From: Argentina anserina
Lineage: Eukaryota; Streptophyta; Magnoliopsida; Rosales; Rosaceae
Direction: 5' to 3'
DNA: 64,000 nucleotides
Assembly (NCBI RefSeq): GCF_933775445.1
Contig: NC_065876.1
Coordinates: 24,304,001 to 24,368,000 of the forward strand
Position numbers and translations under genes: made by a program. The notes beneath the pieces are model-generated. The model searched no databases, was not told where the DNA came from, and was given only the letters and a program-made list of their open reading frames with translations. Shown one piece after another: positions 37,700-49,455 of this stretch; the first letter of the stretch is position 1, and each line of letters starts with the position of its first letter.

Positions 37700-39130
37700 C
37701 AGATAATATTCAGAATTTCAACTCTTCAAATTAGCAAAGATAACTATGATCAAATTATTGCTCGTAAGTCTACCTAAAACAATGTAACAAAGTGGAAACA
37801 TGGCACCTCTGATAAACTGCTCAATCATATAAAGGACTAAAACAACTATAAATAAAAGAGTACTATGATAGACCATAAACAAGCACAAGCTCATGAACTC
37901 TCACTAAGGGATCCTCAATTTACATGCTAAACATCTGTCGACCATCCTAGCATTATTTTAGATACAGAAAAAAAATCCAGAACAGACAAGTTACATGACT
38001 TCCACCAATAGTAACTAAATCTGAACTAGCAAACAGCCCACCTTTATGCACATTATGGCATCTCACTACAATTGCAGTCCGTACCATAACTTCCCAGGTT
38101 TGTACTATCAGTCCTTCAACCTCTGAATCAAAGTATTGGTGATATTTGACTCCACACCATATGCATAATCAGTAAACACAATAGGGTCATCAAATCGACG
38201 TGACCAGAAAATTGGATCTCAACTAACGACCATGGTCCCAGACTCCTTTCACAATATAAACTAAGGTGGCTACAGAGCATAGACTCCTTAAATGAAGTGT
38301 TTAGATCCTTAACATGTAGGGTAGATAAAGACACAGAGACAGAGTAATATCATGTAGAAAGTAAAATTTGCTAAAGTTGGTTTTATTTTACCATTCTTCA
38401 CAACACAAGACTATAGAGATGATAATATCACTAAAATGTAAAAGATGGCATTTACATCCCTTTAATCAGAGAAAAACTGTATATAATAGAACATATACCA
38501 AAGATAGAAGAAGCATAAAATATCCATTAACGCGAATACAAATGTTACAATCCAACTCCGATCATGAATGTTATAAATCTGAGTTATTGACTTGAACTAG
38601 ACAAGCAGTTACATCTTTAATTATAACAAAAAGATCTTAGCAGTGCCTTAGCCTCAGTTAGTCAGTTACAGTCACTAGAGAAATAAAAGGATATATTAAG
38701 TACTCATTAACACAGGACGATAGAATAACAACTCTTGCGTTTCAGATTATTAAAGTGTCATACAACCTTCGGATTTAGATCCCAAGTAAAAAAGGGGGAA
38801 AAAAAACTCACAACTTCAAAATCAGATTATAGACATGGGTGTAGCTACAAGGTGCAATTTTGTGTAAGCCAGGTCACATCATACCCCGAACATCATTACT
38901 AATAAACCACACACGACTGTTTCATAAGATATGGAAGCATATGTGCTACAGAATTGATATAGTGAACCAGAAACAATAATCCAAAAGATAAGGAACCAAA
39001 AAGAAAAGTTTTACTCTGCTATATTTGTTGGCATTTCACTCTAAACCTAGTATGACTTATAAGAAACGAGATTACACATGCTCTATCAATTTCCTAGACC
39101 ATGACAAACACATTTCCATATGTCCTAGAA
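37700..39130. other. 3' flank of the SRO gene, no gene seen
   Basis: AT-rich sequence with short ORFs only. Confidence 0.35.
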
Positions 39131-39139
39131 AAATAACAC

Positions 39140-40833
39140 CTAAGTAGAACCTTGTTCTGAGCCACGCATCTCAGGAATTGCAGAACGCAGTAACTGCTCC
39201 CCCACAACTAATCGAAACTGATGGCAGAAATCGTTTCTTGCTAACTTCCCAGCCTGAAGATTCATTATATTCAGGTACTTCCATGATCCAAGTAATACGC
39301 ACCACAGAAATATGAACCACCATAAATTTAAATTTTTAAGTTAAAGGAAGTTCACTCACCTTTAAACCATTTACCAGATTGGACAATTGCTGAACTTTAG
39401 AAGAGGGTAGTGAATTCCTAACCCTCGAGATCAACTCCGTTAGATGGTACTTCTTAGGCAGAGAACCTATCAAAACCCATTTCCCATATTAATTAACACC
39501 ACCATTTAAACAACACAAGCCACTACATTCATAAATGCAATGTTTCATACCAGGCACATGACTAGAAGTTCTGTAGCTCACAACACACTCAGGCAGAACG
39601 TGCCTATTCATATAACTTGACCACACCACATACCGCGTGGGAGTCCTAGTATCATCCACACCAGTATCAAACTCCACACTGGAAGGGTAGCATTGCTGAG
39701 ACCCTGCCTCAACCTTCTCCACATTGCCTAATATAACCCGGCACAAAAGAACATGTTTTTCACCATTATCATCGGGCTGCAACAGCCCAGTACTACTACT
39801 ACTACTACACAACACAACCATCAAAATATAAGTAACTCCAAAGCCCCAACACAGTAAAACACAGAAATGTAAAAAGAAATAACTATAAACAACCACATAA
39901 TTACCTAAAAGGTAAAGATAAATGAGATAAGTATAGGCCAACACCATGAGACCCAGAAACCTTGCTGGGCAAGCCAAACCCATGAGTTAAAATCCCCTGT
40001 ATATCTCCAGACGACCCACAATACCACGCGTGGACCACATTCGCCGACCCCCGAGCCGCCTTGGTCATCTCCATCTGCTTCTCAAAGACCTCCAGCCGAG
40101 CCTTATCCAACGGCCCAGACCGCACGCACTGACGAATCGAACTAATCTTAGCCGTCGGATCAATCCTCCTGATCCCTTTCAGAAATAAATTGCTCACCGC
40201 CGTATAAGCTCTCTCTCCCTCTCTCAACAGCTTCACGCTCGGCCAAGACTCCTGAGGCTGAGGCTGAGGCTGAGGCTGCTGACGTTTGGATGACGTCTCC
40301 TCGTTCTCTTCCTCAGCTTCGTCGTCGTCTCGTTTTCTCTTGCCCGATGTCCGACCCGAGACGTCGACCCGGACCTCGATTTCGATCTTCCTCGGACTAT
40401 CCGACCCGCCGGAGAGCTCGTCGCTGACGAACGTCTTCGGAAAGAAGCATTTCCCGTTGTCGTCGATCCACGCGATCGAGCGCTGGCTGCCGGTGCCGGA
40501 GTCGATCTGAAGCATGCGGGTGAAGTCAAACAGGTACGTTGACCCTTCGATTTCAAGGTGGAGCACCGCCTTGCGCTCGAAGAAGCCCGACCGGAGCAGC
40601 TCCACGACCCGACCCGGGAAGTTGATCCAGGATCCGCGCTCGTAGTACATGACCCGCGCCGGCGCCACGCTCCGCTTGAAATTGGCGGTGAGCTCGGCCC
40701 GGCTGCTCCACGCCGAGCAGCAGGCGGAGTCGCCGTCGCGGGGCGTCGAGGACGGAACCCTAACGGTGACGGCCTTGAGGAAATCGTGGTTGGGTTTGAG
40801 GGCTGGGTCGGCGACGTCGGCGTGGGAGGCCAT
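39140..40833 (-). CDS. SRO: RCD1/SRO-family protein (WWE, PARP-like, RST domains), 4 exons
   Basis: Plant-specific stress and hormone hub. The PARP-like domain is generally considered catalytically inactive, and the RST domain binds transcription factors in the nucleus. Minus-strand exons: 40833-39905, about 39804-39551, 39466-39360, 39253-39140; phases fit and give about 467 residues. The WWE-like part is YYERGSWINFPGRVVELL to GKCFFP (about residues 60-140). Next comes a low-complexity nuclear-signal-like SGKRKRDDDEAEEE (about 165-178) and a QPQPQPQP run. The PARP-like part includes VHAWYCGSS and HGVGLYLS, and continues in exon 2 with KHVLLCRVILGNVEKVEAGS and WSSYMNRHVLPECVVSY. The RST domain spans exons 3-4 (LTELISRVRNSLPSSKV... 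DFCHQFRLVVGEQLLRSAI). The exon 2 acceptor is a run of five TAG triplets, so its exact start is uncertain. The domain order is that of the RCD1/SRO1 group; the protein is somewhat shorter. Confidence 0.92.
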
Positions 40834-40899
40834 GGGATTCTAAAGACGATCGGAGAGAACCAGAAGGTCGTAGAATCGAGGGACTTCAGAGCTGCGTTT

Positions 40900-41600
40900 C
40901 TGATTTTATTGGCGGTTTATGGCTGGAGGGGTACATTACGGAAATAGCCTTCTAAGGCGGTGTTGGCGTTAGTGTTTCGATGAGACTTTGACGGTTTGGG
41001 GGGGGGAGGGGGTTATTGTCCGCGGCTTTGATTAGCCGACCTTCTGTTTCTTCGGCCCCAAGTACATGCGACCTTTTCTTTTGAAGCGAGATAAATAAAA
41101 TATAAAACAAAGATTTTATGACGTAAGTCATACTTCAAGTTTTGTCATCTTCCGTTTCCGTGAATTAACTTCAGCTGATGTGGGGGAGAATTATTTACTC
41201 AGAGTGGTGGTGGTGGTGGGTATATGTGAACAAATTTACTTTCATAATCTGATATAGTTGTAGAAACTTTGAATGATTGAGGTTGATGATTTACTTTAAA
41301 TGAGGAAGAAATGAAAAGTCCGGTTAAGATATATGAATAATAGCCAAGAGTGTTTTTTGAGTCAAATGTTTTACATTACAAGTGTCAATATATTGGAAGA
41401 AGAAATACAACATGAGGTCAGAACAACCATTATATATACACCCTTCCGGAGTTATTTACATGGTGAAACAACTACTTGTGAAAACAAACCCTTACAATAG
41501 TAGTTATAAGTCGTGCTCGTATGCTTTGCGAGAAACATGGACTTGCACCTATGACCAACGGTAGAATTGAAAATAGTATATAGACTAAGCTACATATTGG
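40900..41600. other. intergenic between divergent SRO and PPR pseudogene
   Basis: Holds a G-run (about 40999-41011) and a GGT repeat near 41204-41218. No gene seen. Confidence 0.4.
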
Positions 41601-41605
41601 CCCAA

Positions 41606-42963
41606 CATGTCGAAGCATCACTACCTCAATTGCATCACCCGTCGTCCAAATCTGCTCCAGACTCTCCTACCAGCCTTCAACCACAACCTTCTTTAGACTC
41701 TCCAAATCATGCCCGCAAGTTGTTCGATGAAATGCCTCACAGGAACGTGGTGTCTTGGAGTGGGATGATTTCGGGGTACACTCAAGCCGGCGAGGGCGAG
41801 GAGGTTTTGGTGCTTTTTAAGCAGGCGTTGCTTGAGGATGTCGACGTTAATGATTTTACATTTCGAGCGTTGTGAGGGTTTGTGGCAGTTGGACGCTGCT
41901 TGAACTGGGGAGGCAGATACATGGGTTGTGTTTCAAGACGAGTTTTGATTCGTTGAGTTTTGTTGGGAGTTCTTTGGTGGCGCTGCACTCCAAGTGTGGA
42001 GTGATTGGAGGGGCGTATCATGTTTTTGATGAGCTGGCGTTAGGAATGTTGGAATGTGGAATGCAATGATGATAGCCTGCACGCAGCACATGCACACGGA
42101 GAAGACTTTTGAGCTGTTTAAGCAGATGGAAAGTAGTGGGGCGAAGCCGAATTTTATTACGTTTTTGTGTGTGCTCTATGCTTGTAGCCATGCTGGGCTG
42201 GTTGAAAAGGGGCGCCATTACTTTTGGCTCATGAAAGAGTATGGGATTGAGCCTGGTGAAATGCATTATGCAACCTTGGTGGACTTGCTTGGCCGAGCTG
42301 TAAAGTTGCAGGATGCAGTCAAAGTAATAGAGGGGATGCCCATTGAACCCACAGTCTATATTGGGAGCTCTTTTAACAGGTTGTCGTCTCCATGGAGACA
42401 CCGAATTGGCAGCTTCCGTGGCTGACAAAATCTTTGAGCTGGGTTCTGTAGGCTCTGGAATGCATGTGCTCGCATCTAATGCTTATGCTGCTGCGGGGAG
42501 ATTTGAGGAAGCAGCAAAATCTAGGATGATGCTAAGAGACCGAGGGGTGAAAAAGGAGACAGGTTTGAGTTGGGTTGAGGAAGGAAACAAGATTCACACA
42601 TTCGCTTCTGGGGACAGGACTCACATGAGGACTAAAGAGATTTATTGGAAGTTGGAAGAATTAGGGGATGAAACGGAGAGGGCAGGTCATGTTGCAGACA
42701 CAAGTTTTGTGCTTAGAGAAGTAAATAATGAAGGAAAAAACCAGACGATTAGGTATCATAGTGAAAGACTAGCAGTTGCATTTGGCCTTTTAACCATTCC
42801 TCCAGATAGGCCAATCAGGATAATGAACTTGCGCATTTGTGGTGATTGTCATTCTGCTATCAAATATATGTCCTAGTGCTCAGGAAGGGCTATCATTGTT
42901 AGGGATAACAATAGGTTTCATAGGTTTGAGAAGGGAAAATGCACTTCTGGAGATTATTGGTGA
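41606..42963 (+). pseudogene. PPR-DYW protein pseudogene
   Basis: The parent family works in organelle RNA editing; the DYW domain is a cytidine deaminase. The frame is pieced together from several segments: [20 protein letters not shown] (about 41711-41770); LGRQIHGLCFKTSFDS after a stop at 41872-41874; WNAMMIACTQH to GRHYFWLMKEYG in another frame; then ALLTGCRLHGDTELAA and the E/E+ region. The C-terminus keeps ICGDCHSAIKYMS, then a TAG (42874-42876), then RAIIVRDNNRFHRFEKGKC and a terminal DYW with TGA at 42961-42963. The middle repeats are missing, so there is an internal deletion as well as frameshifts. It resembles single-exon PLS-class genes. Confidence 0.88.
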
Positions 42964-43135
42964 TTAAGTTTGGCAAATTAAAAAGTCTAGTTGAGAAGTT
43001 GAAGAAGCACTATCCTCTTACTTTGGTTGCAATGGATGCAAACAAACCAGCTTTAAACATAAAGAATTTATTTGTCAAATTATTTTCCAGGTTTGTGTTT
43101 TAAGAATGTAAGGATTATGTATCTTGTTTGGATGA

Positions 43136-43830
43136 TGCAGATTACCCCGGTTCATGATCCTAAAAAAAGAGCGCAAATTCGGATCCTTCCTAGAGATAAC
43201 GTCCATTCTGTACACCAGCTTCCTATAAATTAGTTCAAGTAACTGTATAACACGAAAAATAGCTAATGTTATAACTGTATGGTTAAGCCATTAGTTATAT
43301 GTCATGAGTTTCTGCCACCGGGAGATTATAGACTGCTTACAGTTTGAATTGTCATATGAGTTATTATCTTGCTGGCAATGTTTGGAAATAGAAACAACTA
43401 AGGGCACATTCATAAAGAAACAATCAAAAATGCTGTCCTAGGTCTTCCATTTAGTGCACAACAACGTTTTATTTGAAATTTGGTCCATGATTGGTGATGT
43501 TTATATGGACATTAAACTTCATGATTCCATTGCAGATTACTGGTGAGATTGATGTCGTCAGGAAAGCTTTAGATTCTGTTAGTCAGCAGCTTTTGGATAA
43601 TCTGCCTCGTGCTAGTGCTTCTTCCCTTCTCAACTCCACAGTGCCGTCATCTCAACCCTCTCCAAGACCAGAAGTAACTCCGCTACCTGAGCGGTCTCAA
43701 GGAACACCCTGTAGTGATCAGGCTCCGGAAGTTGGAGTCTTGGGGATAACCATTCTGCTGCTCATCCACTGGCATCTGGTAGGGTGAACTCTTCACAGGA
43801 AGTCCTAAACTTTCGGTTATTGTGCTTTCC
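43136..43830 (+). pseudogene. truncated copy of the KH-domain gene at 61884
   Basis: The end of exon 1 (about 43170-43235, ...GCGCAAATTCGGATCCTTCC...), the following intron, and exon 2 from 43536 (ITGEIDVVRKALDSVSQQLL) match 62340-62890. The intron sequence is conserved too, so this arose by DNA duplication, not retroposition. The copy lacks the start, the third KH domain and everything after. It has a changed splice neighbourhood and an internal gap near 43750-43780. It lies directly 3' of the PPR pseudogene. Confidence 0.88.
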
Positions 43831-44117
43831 TTAGCTTTCAATCGCGTAATTTTGGTGCCATTATGTCAAGAGAGTCATAATGTTTGGAAACTGTAACACC
43901 AACTTGGAGTGTGGAACAAAGACATTACGGGGCTAGTTGGACTAAATCAAAAACCTAGTATGGGACTAGAAGTGGGTGTGCACTACCTGGTGTGAACTGT
44001 AATTTACCTTTGTATACATTCTAAGAACTATACTTTAATTAACAAACATTGTGAAGTGTATAATATCTTGAAAGGATCCATCTTGAAATGGAATGGTGAA
44101 AAGAGTGAATTTCGCCA

Positions 44118-45272
44118 TCGGTACCCAAACTATTGTGGTAAGGTCAATGTAGTACCCCAACTCTGAGTTGTACTAATATAGTACCCAAATTTGTAATTCG
44201 CTATCAACGAAGGGTTCGAGCCCAATTTCCATTACGGCTTTGTTATCTCGGTCACGTGTCCCGCACGTGACCACAACAAAAATTTCAACATCGGTACCCA
44301 AACTCTTGTGGCAAGATCAATGTAGTACCCAAACTCGTTTTTCTCTATCAACAAGGGGTCTGAAGTCAATTTCTATCACAACTCCATCTTCTGGGTCACG
44401 TGTCATAACTTCTTGTATTTTCTCGTTTTATTCTCATTCTCCTTCGCTCTCACTCATTCCACAATGTATTTTTGAGCTCAGATTTAGAGGTAAAGCAACA
44501 CTATGGGTTGTGTTTCTTCCAAACTCTTCAATCATGATGACGACTTCTCCCAGCTTGGCAGCTCCGCCTTGAGCCACAATATTGTCTCCCTCACATCCTC
44601 CACCTACGATCTTCTCTCTCTCCACCTACGACATTCGAGGCATGTAAAGCGATGCGGTCGGCGGTCGAGAATCTCAGAGTGAAGGTCTGCGATCATGACG
44701 TGTCGATGGATCGGGGGTTCCAAGGAGAGATGGAGGAGCTCGAAGATGGTGTTGGTGCTTAAGGAGGAGGCGGTGGTGATGAGAGGAGGTGGAACTCCTC
44801 GATGCCACACTGTAGTAGTGAGGAGTCCGGAGCATAATAAGAATGGGTTGGTGTTTTGCCCAATTTGTAAGTTCTTTCTTAATTCTAGATATTTACTCTA
44901 AGAGTTTCTTATTTAAGGCCTTAGAACCCATATGGAGTTATTTAGGAAATACCCTTTTTATTTTGATCCATAAGATGAAACTGTGACGTAAATTGGTCTC
45001 AGACCCCTTATTGATAGCGAAAAACGAGTTTGGGTACTACATTAATACAACTCAGAGTTTAGGTATTACATTGACCTTGTCACAAGAGTTTGGATACCGC
45101 TGTTGAATTTTTTGTGTGGTCACGTGCAGGACACGTGATTGAGATAACAGAACTGTAACGAAAATTTGGCTCAGACCCTTCGTTGATAGCGAATTACAAG
45201 TTTGGGTACTACATTGGTACAACTCAGAGTTGGGGTACTACATTGACCTTAACACAATAGTTTGGGTACCGA
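44118..45272. mobile_element. inverted-repeat (foldback/Pack-MULE-like) element with captured gene pieces
   Basis: Left arm about 44118-44400 and right arm about 44988-45272 are inverted copies of about 285 bp. Each arm contains two subrepeats starting CGGTACCCAAACT(A/C)TTGTGG, and the arms enclose a CACGTG-type core. Between them (44401-44987) lies sequence derived from a glutaredoxin-family gene. No transposase. The target duplication was not resolved, so the superfamily is uncertain. Confidence 0.75.
44503..44899 (+). pseudogene. glutaredoxin-family gene fragments inside the foldback element
   Basis: An ATG at 44503 opens MGCVSSKLF, an N-myristoylation-type start, followed by DDDFSQLGSSAL and the tract NIVSLTSSTYDLLSLS. 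This is the N-terminal signature of the plant glutaredoxin-like family with an MGC start. The frame stops at 44642-44644. In the next frame follows TFEACKAMRSAVENLRVKVC and DHDVSMDRGF, the glutaredoxin-domain segment. Further on, NKNGLVFCPIC (about 44846-44878) matches the Cys-rich end of the family. The large middle part of the protein is missing, so this is an internally deleted, frame-broken copy. Confidence 0.8.
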
Positions 45273-45279
45273 TTGTGAA

Positions 45280-45800
45280 CTTTTTTCTTGTGAAAAATAT
45301 GAATGAGTTTAATTATGCATCTGGATATAATAGCCTTATGCAAAAGCTTTATTTATTAAGTTCTTTGGTCAAGAGAAGATGATACTTTAAAACAATCTTC
45401 CATTATCTCCATTGTTTGGGAAACTGGATCTTATAGGGGACCGATAGAGTTTGGTTCTGGGTTTCCTTAATGTTGGTTTCATTAGAATTCTGGAATAAGT
45501 CCTTGATGGCGGAGTGCTGATGTGTGCTGATGTTTCTTTGCCTTTTGTTTTATATTTCCTTGTTGTGCCGTTTGGCTTGTAGACCTTAATTCTTTTCTTC
45601 AGCAGACTCCTAGTCCTCTGTTGCACTAATACGTCTCTTTAATATAAATTTGTTTCTTTTAAGCACATTTTGTGGATGATCATTACGATTTAAATAATAG
45701 TGGCAACGCGAATTACACAACCTCTGTATACCAAAGCAAAAAAAAAATGAAACAGGAGACAACTAATGATGTCAATTGCTGATTTTACTGTATCCTATAT
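45280..45800. other. intergenic, no gene seen
   Basis: AT-rich; only short ORFs. Confidence 0.4.
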
Positions 45801-45808
45801 ATACTTAT

Positions 45809-46378
45809 CAAGGTTCGAAAAAGCGTTAGGAGGTATGCAGGCGGATAGCTACCTCCTAACACTTAGACGGCTAGGTGGCGCCAAGATGGATTCAAATTAT
45901 TAAATATTTATTTTTATACATGTATTTAAACTATATATATGTTTAAAATATATAATAATGCTCAATATTAAGTCTAAACTCAAAATTACTTGAATTTAAA
46001 GTTCATACAAAATATTAAAATAAAAGGTAAATTATAAAACAAATACAAGACTAAATCTTAAGTTATTCTCTAAATCTTTCACAAACTTTTTCAGTATCAG
46101 ACTCAAACTCAATATCTATTTTTATTTCCTTATCTTCCGTGTTATCATCCAAAATAAAATCTTCATTATGAAGTTATTTCACTTCCACTGTGTTTTTATA
46201 TTTTTATGTATAAAAATCCACTAATTTGGACCACTGTGAACCACTGAAGAACGTCGTAGACCGCCTAGTTGACTGTCAAATCCCTCGAACTCCACGAATG
46301 ACCGAATATGCAAAAAGAGTGGTGGTGACCCGTCTCATACCGCCTGGGCGGTCTAGGCGGCCGCTTTTTGGACCAGTG
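45809..46378. mobile_element. hAT MITE
   Basis: The left end CAAGGTTCGAAAAAGCG and right end CGCTTTTTGGACCAGTG are inverted repeats. Flanking octamers are ATACTTAT (45801-45808) and ATACTGAT (46379-46386), 7 of 8 identical. The interior is AT-rich with GGCGG-type subterminal repeats. Confidence 0.8.
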
Positions 46379-46935
46379 ATACTGATCCACAGGGACTTCT
46401 AGAGGGTGGAGGTCCAATGGAGCTAGTGACTGGGAAAAAAAAAACCGATAGAATCATCATTCCATCCTTTGGGACAACAAAGACATTGACATACATTCCT
46501 GAAGAGTCGGGGAGTGGGTATTAGGTGTGGTGGACTCGTACATTCCTGACGCTTATAGGAAGAGGCTATGAGAATTGCGATTCTGTGCACAGCTAGGCTT
46601 CCAGAGCGAAGACCTTCGATGAGAAGTGTCGTTCAAGTTTAAACGTTCGAAGAAGCTCACGAGCCAATGAAATTGTATTATAGCAAATTAAGATTGTTCT
46701 TACTAGGAAGGAAAGAAGGGAACTGTGATTCAGGTACGTAACTCGTGAATCGTGTTTGCAATGGACTTGGATTTGGTTAAAAGTGAATCTTGATGAGGTA
46801 AGGAAACCAAATCAAAAATGGAATAGGTATCATTCGTGCATTGTCTATAAATATAACAACATCAACATCCCAAACTTATTCGGACCTTAATTAGCTAGCA
46901 GATAATCTTCGATCATAAGATTGAATTCGGAAGTT

Positions 46936-48414
46936 ATGGGAGGTCATGATAGCAAAAGAAAACGAAGATCCAATACCGAGTGGGAAATTTTGTCCCTTGA
47001 AGCAGTACCACTACCCTTTGTTCATGACTCAAAAAGATCTAAACCATTGCCACCAAAAAGATCAACTTCAGAGGTGAAGAATACCAATCTTGATGATCTC
47101 CCTGATGTTGTACTGATTCAAATCCTCTGTCGACTTCCCTGCCTTCAGTTTCTGTTCAGGTGCAAGTCTGTGTGCAAACGTTGGAACATTCTCATGTCGG
47201 ATCCATATTTTATTGGGCGATGTCTATCTCGACTCCAAAGCCAAAATACGCCGATTCCAAAACTTACGCTGATCAACCAAAAGGGGGAGAAGAGCAGCTT
47301 CGCTATTGCATCTAACCCTCCACCGCCCAAATTTCTAACCAAGTTGTTCTTAAGACTCATGTTCTCCCTCTCTTTGAAAAGAGAGCCAGTTGTAGTAGGG
47401 GCGTGTAATGACCTAGTTTTGTGTTGTGCAACTGAGTATTTCCAACGTGACTACTTCGTTTGTAATCCATATACCAATCAGTGGGTTGCTCTTCCTCCGG
47501 TCTCTCGAGTCATCCGTGACGCACCAGTTGGATTCATATGTGATCCCTACTACGATTATCCTAAGAAAGACAAACCAGAAGTACATCAACTAAGAAATGA
47601 TCAGCCGATTAATATTAACGTGGACTATCGGTGCATGGTAGTCAGAATTCTTCCTTACGATAACACATACGAACATGAAGATTCCAACAGATTTAAGGTG
47701 GAGATCTTCTCTTTCGCGGTTGGTGAATGGAGAGAGTCAATTATCTCATTCCCAAAAAAATTTAGACTTGATGATATTTATTCCAGTGTTCACTATACTC
47801 ACAGTGAAATGATGTATTGGTCGAGTATCTGGCCAGGTGGAGCAGGTCATACATATAGTGACCAATTTCTAATTGGATTGAACGCGTTCATGATCAGTGA
47901 TGTCAACAATAACAACATCATCAGGACTAGTAGTTCTAGCAGCAACTCTGAGGATAGTCATCAATGTCGTTACATTGAACTTATAGTTAAAGACCCCAAA
48001 TATGATAAGAATTGCTGCCTCAATCAAATACAGAGTGGAGTTGTGCCCCGAGCTGGAGGGTGTCTGCAAATGTGTGTTGTAGACTCTAATAATTCCGCAT
48101 ACATTTGGGAGTTGAAAAAAGAGGAAGATGATCTGACAATTGCGGCCGATGGATTCGGAAAATTGTATGCGAGGCATCTTTCACTGCACTCTGATATGCG
48201 ACTGATATGTTTAGACCCGAATAATGAAGGTTACCTGTACGTAGGACTCAGCAGAACTCAAATTAAAGTAATAAACCTTCATTCGGGTTTGTCACACAAG
48301 ATGAACATACCCGAGAATGATAGAATTTTTAGCAACTTTTGCTTCTTCCCCTTAACAGAGAAACCATGGTGGCCAACACCAGTTTCTAGACTCCCTCACC
48401 GGTCAATTACTTGA
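46936..48414 (+). CDS. F-box protein, single exon
   Basis: Probable substrate adaptor of an SCF ubiquitin ligase. The frame is open from 46921, but the first ATG is at 46936, giving 492 residues. The N-terminus is basic (SKRKRRS, possible nuclear signal). The F-box is at about residues 52-97: LDDLPDVVLIQILCRLPCLQ and CKSVCKRWNILMSDPYFI. After it comes an F-box-associated beta-rich region with VVGACNDLVLCC and YFVCNPYTNQWVALPP. Two features are low complexity: an NNNNI stretch and a Ser run (about residues 325-345). The C-terminus is LPHRSIT. The target is unknown. A truncated inverted paralogue lies at 50468-51288. Confidence 0.93.
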   Translation: MGGHDSKRKRRSNTEWEILSLEAVPLPFVHDSKRSKPLPPKRSTSEVKNTNLDDLPDVVLIQILCRLPCLQFLFRCKSVCKRWNILMSDPYFIGRCLSRLQSQNTPIPKLTLINQKGEKSSFAIASNPPPPKFLTKLFLRLMFSLSLKREPVVVGACNDLVLCCATEYFQRDYFVCNPYTNQWVALPPVSRVIRDAPVGFICDPYYDYPKKDKPEVHQLRNDQPININVDYRCMVVRILPYDNTYEHEDSNRFKVEIFSFAVGEWRESIISFPKKFRLDDIYSSVHYTHSEMMYWSSIWPGGAGHTYSDQFLIGLNAFMISDVNNNNIIRTSSSSSNSEDSHQCRYIELIVKDPKYDKNCCLNQIQSGVVPRAGGCLQMCVVDSNNSAYIWELKKEEDDLTIAADGFGKLYARHLSLHSDMRLICLDPNNEGYLYVGLSRTQIKVINLHSGLSHKMNIPENDRIFSNFCFFPLTEKPWWPTPVSRLPHRSIT

Positions 48415-48419
48415 AATTG

Positions 48420-49320
48420 GCTGATCACTTTTTCTCGAGTCCCGCTAGAAAGTTTCTTACAACTTTGGCATATGTAAATTTGTAATTTTTTACTCTTTAA
48501 GTTAGCTTGCACTGCATCAGTAAACAATCTTTAAGTTAGCAGTCTGACCTTTTTGTTCAAAACTTCAAATCAAGGAATGATTTCAGAGAGACATTTATTT
48601 TCTTTGTTATTCGCAAGAAGCTGCAGCAATATTGTCATCCTGTTTCTAAAGCTACATAAACAACATATTGAGTAATTCATATGACGTTGACTACCAGTTA
48701 TGCAACTTAACTATAATCAAGCATATATTCAGTAACCAGTTAAGAAGCATAAATTTCCATTGAAATTTTTTACAGTTTGCATCAACCTTAAGGACTTTAT
48801 CATGAATGACGAGAGAAGCAACAAAATCTGCAATACTACCTGCCGCAGCAGATTAAATACACAAGACAGATTTACACAGCTTTGGATATGCACTATAATG
48901 TCTCATTGATAATATACCGAACTATGGGGAGAACTGAACCTCTGAATGACCCTGAAGAAAGCTTTTTAGAACTATCTAATACTGAGCAGGATGTAATATT
49001 CAAGAATAAGAAAGCTTTTAAGAACCATTTTCAAGAATAAGGAATCATATGCAAAAGCAACACTACCATGTACATAACTTTTTTTGTAAGCACTCTAATG
49101 GAGGCTTGAACAATTATGCCTCACAAAGCTACAAAGTATCATGCTCACTAAGATTGTAGCCAAAGATTTGATTCGAACTTGGATTGGGTTGCAAAGTCAG
49201 AAATCATTAACCGGAGTGCAGACCACAGTTAAAAGAAAAAAAGCCCTAAACAACAAGAAAGTCTTAAAATCATTTTTCCACTGTTTTTCCGCAGCAGAAA
49301 CATTCAATAAAATGAGTGGA
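48420..49320. other. 3' flank of F-box gene, no gene seen
   Basis: No supported feature; short ORF at 49141 without family signs. Confidence 0.4.
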
Positions 49321-49321
49321 T

Positions 49322-49455
49322 CTTTGCAATGATGGGATTGCAGATGCCCTCGAGCTCTTTCCCCTTGTCATCATACTCTTCAGCCTCAGCAAGCTGATTG
49401 CCTTCTAGCCATACAACAGCCTGCTCGTGGCCAATTCTATGTTCTACAGTGTCCT
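49322..49455 (-). pseudogene. HSP70 C-terminal scrap
   Basis: The minus strand encodes [20 protein letters not shown], then [15 protein letters not shown]. This is the lid/C-terminal segment of cytosolic HSP70 (family pattern [25 protein letters not shown]). Only about 45 codons remain. Confidence 0.85.

Noticed and set aside
38128..38334. 68-codon minus-strand ORF near the SRO 3' flank
   Set aside because: No known domain and not connected to SRO by splice sites.
40286..40947. plus-strand ORFs opposite the SRO first exon
   Set aside because: Antisense shadows of a GC-rich coding exon.
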